Below, piece by piece: positions 29,315-34,114 of a stretch of DNA of 34,114 nt (positions are counted from its first letter, which is position 1; every line of letters starts with the position of its first letter). The notes under the pieces are model-generated. The model was not told the origin of the DNA. It did not search any database and saw nothing but the letters and a program-made list of their open reading frames with translations. Source of the stretch: DASSYK01 sp036258315 (GTDB lineage: Bacteria > Actinomycetota > Thermoleophilia > Solirubrobacterales > 70-9); the NCBI GenBank assembly GCA_036258315.1, contig DATADX010000022.1, positions 1-34,114 of the forward strand, written 5' to 3'. Both the position numbers and the translations under genes were made by a program.

Positions 29315-30480
29315 TGGGGCCCGGTTTGCCGGACTTCGCGCGCTACAGACCGCTCCTGGCTGAACCGGGGTTCAGGGAGCAGGGCCTCGCAGGCTTCTTC
29401 GCCCAGCTGACCCAGGGCGGCACCGTCCTGGCGTTGATCCTGCTCATCCAGCAGTCCCGAGGCTCACTGGGTTTGGGCGGAGCCGCCGCCGCCGGCTTCG
29501 TGATCGGGGCCGCGATCGCCCGGCCGATTCAGGGGCGGCTGATCGACACCAGAGGGCCTCGACTCGTGCTCATGGTCATTGCCGTCGGGCAAACGGTGGC
29601 GCTCCTGGCAGTCATACCGATCGTGCGGTCGGACCTTCCCGGCATCGTCGCGGTCGTGATGTCGCTGATAGCCGGCCTGGGCCTGCCCCCGGTCTCGCAG
29701 ACGCAGCGGCTGATCTGGGCGGATCTCGCCGGTGAGGACCGGACCACGGTCTACAGCGTCATCGGGATGATCCAGGAGGGATCGATCCTCGCGGGGCCGT
29801 TGCTGGTCGGCGTGGTGGCGGGAGCTGTATCTCCCTCCGCCGCCCTGATCGCGGTCGCGGTGGTTTCCGGCGCCGGCCTGTTCTGGCTGGGGCTTTCCGT
29901 GCCAGACCTCCGGGTGCGGTCCCCGAAGGACGAGCGCGCCGGGCCGCTCCGCGAACACGGTGTCCGGCTCGTCCTGTCGCTCGAGTTCCTCTTCGGAGTC
30001 GCGCTCGGCGGGTTCGAGATCGGGGTGCCGGCCCTTGCGAGCTCGGCGGGCCATCCCTCGGTCGCCGGCTTCCTGCTCGCCGTGACTTCGGTCGGCGGAA
30101 TCGCGGGTGGGCTCGTGTACGGCGGGCGTCACTGGGACTCGTCGCCACGGGCCCGGCTGGTCGTGCTGCTCGCGCTGAGCACGATCGGCTTCGCAGTGCT
30201 CGTTCCCGTGGAGGGCCTCGTCCTCGCCGGTGTGTTGCTTCTTGTGCTGGGGACCGTTCTCACCCCGGTGCTGACCACCTTGATCGTCCTGCTCGATCTC
30301 GCCTCACCCCGGTTCCTGGCCGAGGCGTTCGGCTGGTCCTCGACCTCGAGTGCGATCGGCAGCGGGGCGGGCGCGGCAGCGACCGGCGTGCTGGCGCAGC
30401 ACCACGGGGCAGGGCCGGCCTTCGCGATCGGGGCGGCCGGGTGTGGGCTCGCGCTGCTGTTCGTCACAGCCGTGCGTTGA
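29314..30480 (+). CDS. MFS transporter
   Basis: This 388-residue membrane protein of the major facilitator type has about 12 hydrophobic segments. The loop RLIDTRGPRLVLMV is a motif-A-like G/D-x-RG element after the second segment, and a central hydrophilic stretch (RVRSPKDERAGPLREHG) separates the halves. The GTG at 29314 was chosen as the first start; GGAAG lies four bases upstream of it. Substrate unknown. The gene lies between proB and a GMC oxidase gene, ends 3 bases before a perfect hairpin, and may export or import the substrate of the oxidase pair, though it may be transcribed separately. Confidence 0.85.
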   Translation: MGPGLPDFARYRPLLAEPGFREQGLAGFFAQLTQGGTVLALILLIQQSRGSLGLGGAAAAGFVIGAAIARPIQGRLIDTRGPRLVLMVIAVGQTVALLAVIPIVRSDLPGIVAVVMSLIAGLGLPPVSQTQRLIWADLAGEDRTTVYSVIGMIQEGSILAGPLLVGVVAGAVSPSAALIAVAVVSGAGLFWLGLSVPDLRVRSPKDERAGPLREHGVRLVLSLEFLFGVALGGFEIGVPALASSAGHPSVAGFLLAVTSVGGIAGGLVYGGRHWDSSPRARLVVLLALSTIGFAVLVPVEGLVLAGVLLLVLGTVLTPVLTTLIVLLDLASPRFLAEAFGWSSTSSAIGSGAGAAATGVLAQHHGAGPAFAIGAAGCGLALLFVTAVR

Positions 30481-30483
30481 CTC

Positions 30484-30513
30484 CCCGGGACTGGCCAGCC
30501 GGCCAGTCCCGGG
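30484..30513 (+). promoter_or_regulatory. perfect 13-base-arm inverted repeat before the GMC oxidase gene
   Basis: CCCGGGACTGGCC and GGCCAGTCCCGGG are perfect inverted copies with a four-base AGCC centre. The structure ends at the base before the -10 box TAAAGT, so it covers the -35 and spacer region. It may be an operator for a dimeric repressor, a hairpin terminator of the MFS gene, or both. Confidence 0.6.
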
Positions 30514-30519
30514 TAAAGT
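30514..30519 (+). promoter_or_regulatory. putative -10 box of the GMC oxidase gene
   Basis: TAAAGT ends eight bases before the ATG at 30528, directly beside the palindrome. Confidence 0.45.
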
Positions 30520-30527
30520 CCCGGTCG

Positions 30528-32543
30528 ATGGGTTCCGGAGAGGCAGCGGGAATCGTGCTCAGCGACTCCCAGCGCGCGGTCCTGACGGCTGTCTGCGACA
30601 CGGTCGTGCCCTCGCTGCCGCGCGAGCGGGATGCTCAGGGGCTCTGGGGCCGGAAGGCGAGCGACCTCGGCGTCGATCTCGGGGCGGCGACGCTGATCTC
30701 TGAGATCCCCGATCCGGAGCTGCGAGGCGGCCTTCTCCAGCTGATCGACGCGCTCGGTGGCCAGGGAATCACGCGCGCGCCGTCCCAGGAGTCGCGCGAG
30801 CAGATCCTGCGGAACACCGCCCTGTCAGATCCCCGGGCGGCCGCGGGGGTCGCGGCGTTGATCGGGATGACCCTCTTCCTCAACTACGGGGCTCCGGATC
30901 CGCAGACCGGCAAGAACCCCAACTGGGAGGCCTTCAGATATCCAGGCCCGATCTCGGCTCCCCCGAAGATCGAGAAGCCGCTCAAGATCCACGAGCCGGA
31001 GGGCTCCGACGAGACGATCGAGGCGGACGTCTGCATCGTCGGCTCGGGCTCCGGCGGAGCGGTTGTCGCGGCCGTGCTCGCGGAGCGTGGCCTCGACGTC
31101 GTCGTGCTCGAGGCCGCCGGCTACTACAACGAGTCCGACTTCAACCAGCTCGAGCTGCCCGCCTACCAGCAGATGTTCTGGCGCGGCGGCCCGACCCCGA
31201 CCGCGGACGGCAACGTCAGCCTGGTGGCGGGGACGACGCTCGGCGGCGGCACCACCATCAACTGGACCAACTGCCTGCGCACGCGGCCGTGGGTCCGCGA
31301 GCAGTGGGCCGAGCACGGGCTCGGGGACGTGGGGGAGTCGGCGTACGACCGCCATCTCGACACGGTGCTGGAGCGGCTCAGCGCCAACGACCAGTGCAGC
31401 GAGTTGAACGGGACCCAGCAGAGGCTGCGCGAGGGGACGGAGGCGCTCGGCTGGAGCTTCGAGACGATCGTGCGCAACACCGATCAGGAGAAGTATTCGC
31501 CCGAGACGGCGGCCTACCTCGGCTTCGGCGACCAGTCCGGCAGCAAGCAGAGCGCGGACCGAACCTGGCTCGCGGACGCACAGGAGCACGGGGCGCGCTT
31601 CCTCACCTTCACCCGCGCGATGAGGATCATCACCGACGCCGGCCGCGCCGCCGGCGTCGAGGCGGTCTGGGAGACGCCCGACGGTCGCGGAGCGCAGGTC
31701 ACGGTCCGCGCACCGCGGGTCGTCGTTGCCTGCGGCTCGCTCGAGTCACCCGCCCTGCTTCTGCGGTCGGACATCGGCGGTCCGGCGGCGGGGCAGAACC
31801 TGAGGCTGCACCCCTCGAGTGTCGTCGGTGGCGCCTACGGCGCCGACCAGGAGGCCTGGTGGGGTGCGCCGCAGGCGGGCCTCTGCGATGAGTTCGCGGA
31901 CACCGGCGAGGGCTACGGGTTCCTGATCGAGACGGCGCAGTACGCGCCCGGGCTGATCGGCTCGGCCACCCCATGGATCTCCGCAGCCGACCACAAGCAG
32001 CGCATGGAGGACTTCCGCTTCACGGCCAACTTCATCTCGCTGACGCGGGATCGCGGTGCAGGCCAGGTCGGAGTCGACGCAAACGGTGAGTCACTGCCGA
32101 TGTACGCAATCACGGACCCACTGGACCTGGAGAACCTGAAGAAGGGGATCGAGGTGCAGATCCGGCTGCACGAGGCTGCCGGCGCGCACCAGATCGGCCC
32201 GCTCGCTGAGGGGGCGCCGACCTGGCGCCGTGGCGATGACCTCGAGGCATTCATGGCCGCCGCCAAGCGGATCCCGTTCCGCGCCGGCGGCTACAAGCTC
32301 TTCAGCGCCCATCAGATGGGCAGTTGCCGGATGGGCGAGGACCCGCAGACCTCGGTCGCGGGGCCGTGGGGTGAGCTGCACGACACCAGGGGCGTCTGGG
32401 TAGGGGACGCCAGTGCCTTCCCGACCTCGTCCGGGACCAACCCGATGGTCTCGATCATGGCGCTCGCCCACCGGACTGCCGAGGCGATTGCGGAGGACGC
32501 CGGGGCGGCGGCCGCGGAATCCGCCGAGGCCCAGCCGGCTTAG
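30528..32543 (+). CDS. GMC-family FAD-dependent alcohol oxidoreductase
   Basis: This 671-residue flavoprotein is predicted to oxidise a primary alcohol. Residues 1 to about 150 form a helical N-terminal region of the gluconate-2-dehydrogenase-subunit-3 / long-chain fatty alcohol oxidase type. The FAD-binding Rossmann motif is VGSGSGGA (G172-S-G-S-G-G177), followed by VVVLEA. GTTLGGGTTINWTNCLR is the GMC signature region. Active-site residues are H595 (SAHQMGSCRMG) and N638 (TSSGTNPM). No signal peptide. The ATG at 30528 follows a -10 box; upstream sequence is not GMC-like. The aldehyde dehydrogenase gene follows after 33 bases. A long-chain alcohol is the likeliest substrate, but sterol or other alcohols remain possible. 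Confidence 0.9.
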   Translation: MGSGEAAGIVLSDSQRAVLTAVCDTVVPSLPRERDAQGLWGRKASDLGVDLGAATLISEIPDPELRGGLLQLIDALGGQGITRAPSQESREQILRNTALSDPRAAAGVAALIGMTLFLNYGAPDPQTGKNPNWEAFRYPGPISAPPKIEKPLKIHEPEGSDETIEADVCIVGSGSGGAVVAAVLAERGLDVVVLEAAGYYNESDFNQLELPAYQQMFWRGGPTPTADGNVSLVAGTTLGGGTTINWTNCLRTRPWVREQWAEHGLGDVGESAYDRHLDTVLERLSANDQCSELNGTQQRLREGTEALGWSFETIVRNTDQEKYSPETAAYLGFGDQSGSKQSADRTWLADAQEHGARFLTFTRAMRIITDAGRAAGVEAVWETPDGRGAQVTVRAPRVVVACGSLESPALLLRSDIGGPAAGQNLRLHPSSVVGGAYGADQEAWWGAPQAGLCDEFADTGEGYGFLIETAQYAPGLIGSATPWISAADHKQRMEDFRFTANFISLTRDRGAGQVGVDANGESLPMYAITDPLDLENLKKGIEVQIRLHEAAGAHQIGPLAEGAPTWRRGDDLEAFMAAAKRIPFRAGGYKLFSAHQMGSCRMGEDPQTSVAGPWGELHDTRGVWVGDASAFPTSSGTNPMVSIMALAHRTAEAIAEDAGAAAAESAEAQPA

Positions 32544-32563
32544 GACCCAGACAACTTTCGAAG

Positions 32564-32570
32564 AGAGGAG
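32564..32570 (+). promoter_or_regulatory. ribosome binding site of the aldehyde dehydrogenase
   Basis: AGAGGAG lies six bases before TTG 32577 and selects this TTG as start. Confidence 0.6.
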
Positions 32571-32576
32571 CACCAC

Positions 32577-34052
<1,476 letters not shown>

Positions 34053-34095
34053 GTCAAGTCGATCCAGACCTGAAGGCAGTGGTGGTTCACAGCGC

Positions 34096-34114
34096 GCGCG
34101 CCGCACAGGCGCGC
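34096..34114 (+). terminator. hairpin after the aldehyde dehydrogenase (touches window end)
   Basis: GCGCGCC and GGCGCGC pair around GCACA, starting 43 bases after the stop. The window ends here, so a following T-run cannot be judged. Confidence 0.35.

Overview
The window is about 34 kb of very GC-rich DNA, densely packed with bacterial housekeeping genes. Codon use (strong G/C at third positions), GTG and TTG starts, start codons placed right after a -10 box, and the gene set suggest a high-GC actinobacterium. I would place it in a Thermoleophilia / Solirubrobacterales-like lineage, because it combines an elongation-type cell-wall cluster (mreC-mreD-PBP2-rodA) with an RNase E/G carrying an extra C-terminal domain. 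That placement is inference. I saw no rRNA, tRNA, CRISPR array, insertion sequence or phage gene. No stretch over 300 bases lacks a gene; the longest gaps are roughly 110-190 bases.

Layout. Positions 1-6507 hold the end of a probable PfkB sugar kinase, a minus-strand MFS transporter, a VOC-fold protein, an SDR-type epimerase/reductase, a CorA magnesium channel, a 57-base tandem repeat, and a two-gene unit of a CtaG-type oxidase assembly protein plus a membrane-fused spermidine-synthase-like protein. Positions 6508-12233 are the protein quality-control block: trigger factor, ClpP and ClpX, interrupted by DUF488, secreted M23 peptidase and hemerythrin genes, with a small unrecognised gene facing away from trigger factor. 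Positions 12279-18330 carry valS, folC, a 39-residue membrane protein, a membrane-anchored zinc-ribbon protein, ndk and maf. Positions 18445-23027 are mreC, mreD, PBP2 and rodA. Positions 23143-27126 are RNase E/G, ribosomal proteins L21 and L27, and the ObgE GTPase. A nitrilase-family amidohydrolase converges on obgE and diverges from proB. After proB comes an accessory cassette: an MFS transporter, a GMC alcohol oxidase and an aldehyde dehydrogenase.

How the genes work together. Tig, ClpP and ClpX fold and degrade proteins. MreC, MreD, PBP2 and RodA build the lateral wall, and the M23 peptidase may remodel it. RNase E/G, L21, L27 and ObgE serve RNA processing and 50S ribosome assembly. The GMC oxidase and aldehyde dehydrogenase form a plausible alcohol to aldehyde to acid route.

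Three patterns stand out beyond the genes. (1) At least thirteen start codons are preceded by a TANNNT box ending only 6-11 bases upstream, as expected for leaderless or nearly leaderless mRNAs, whereas genes inside operons have Shine-Dalgarno sites or overlaps. (2) A dispersed intergenic repeat of about 95 bases runs from the stop codon of one gene to the start of the next, with two clear copies and one degenerate copy; it appears to supply a start codon in one case. (3) Several genes too short for routine calling are visible. No wholly new multi-gene system is evident; the repeat family, the leaderless architecture and the small genes are the least explained content.
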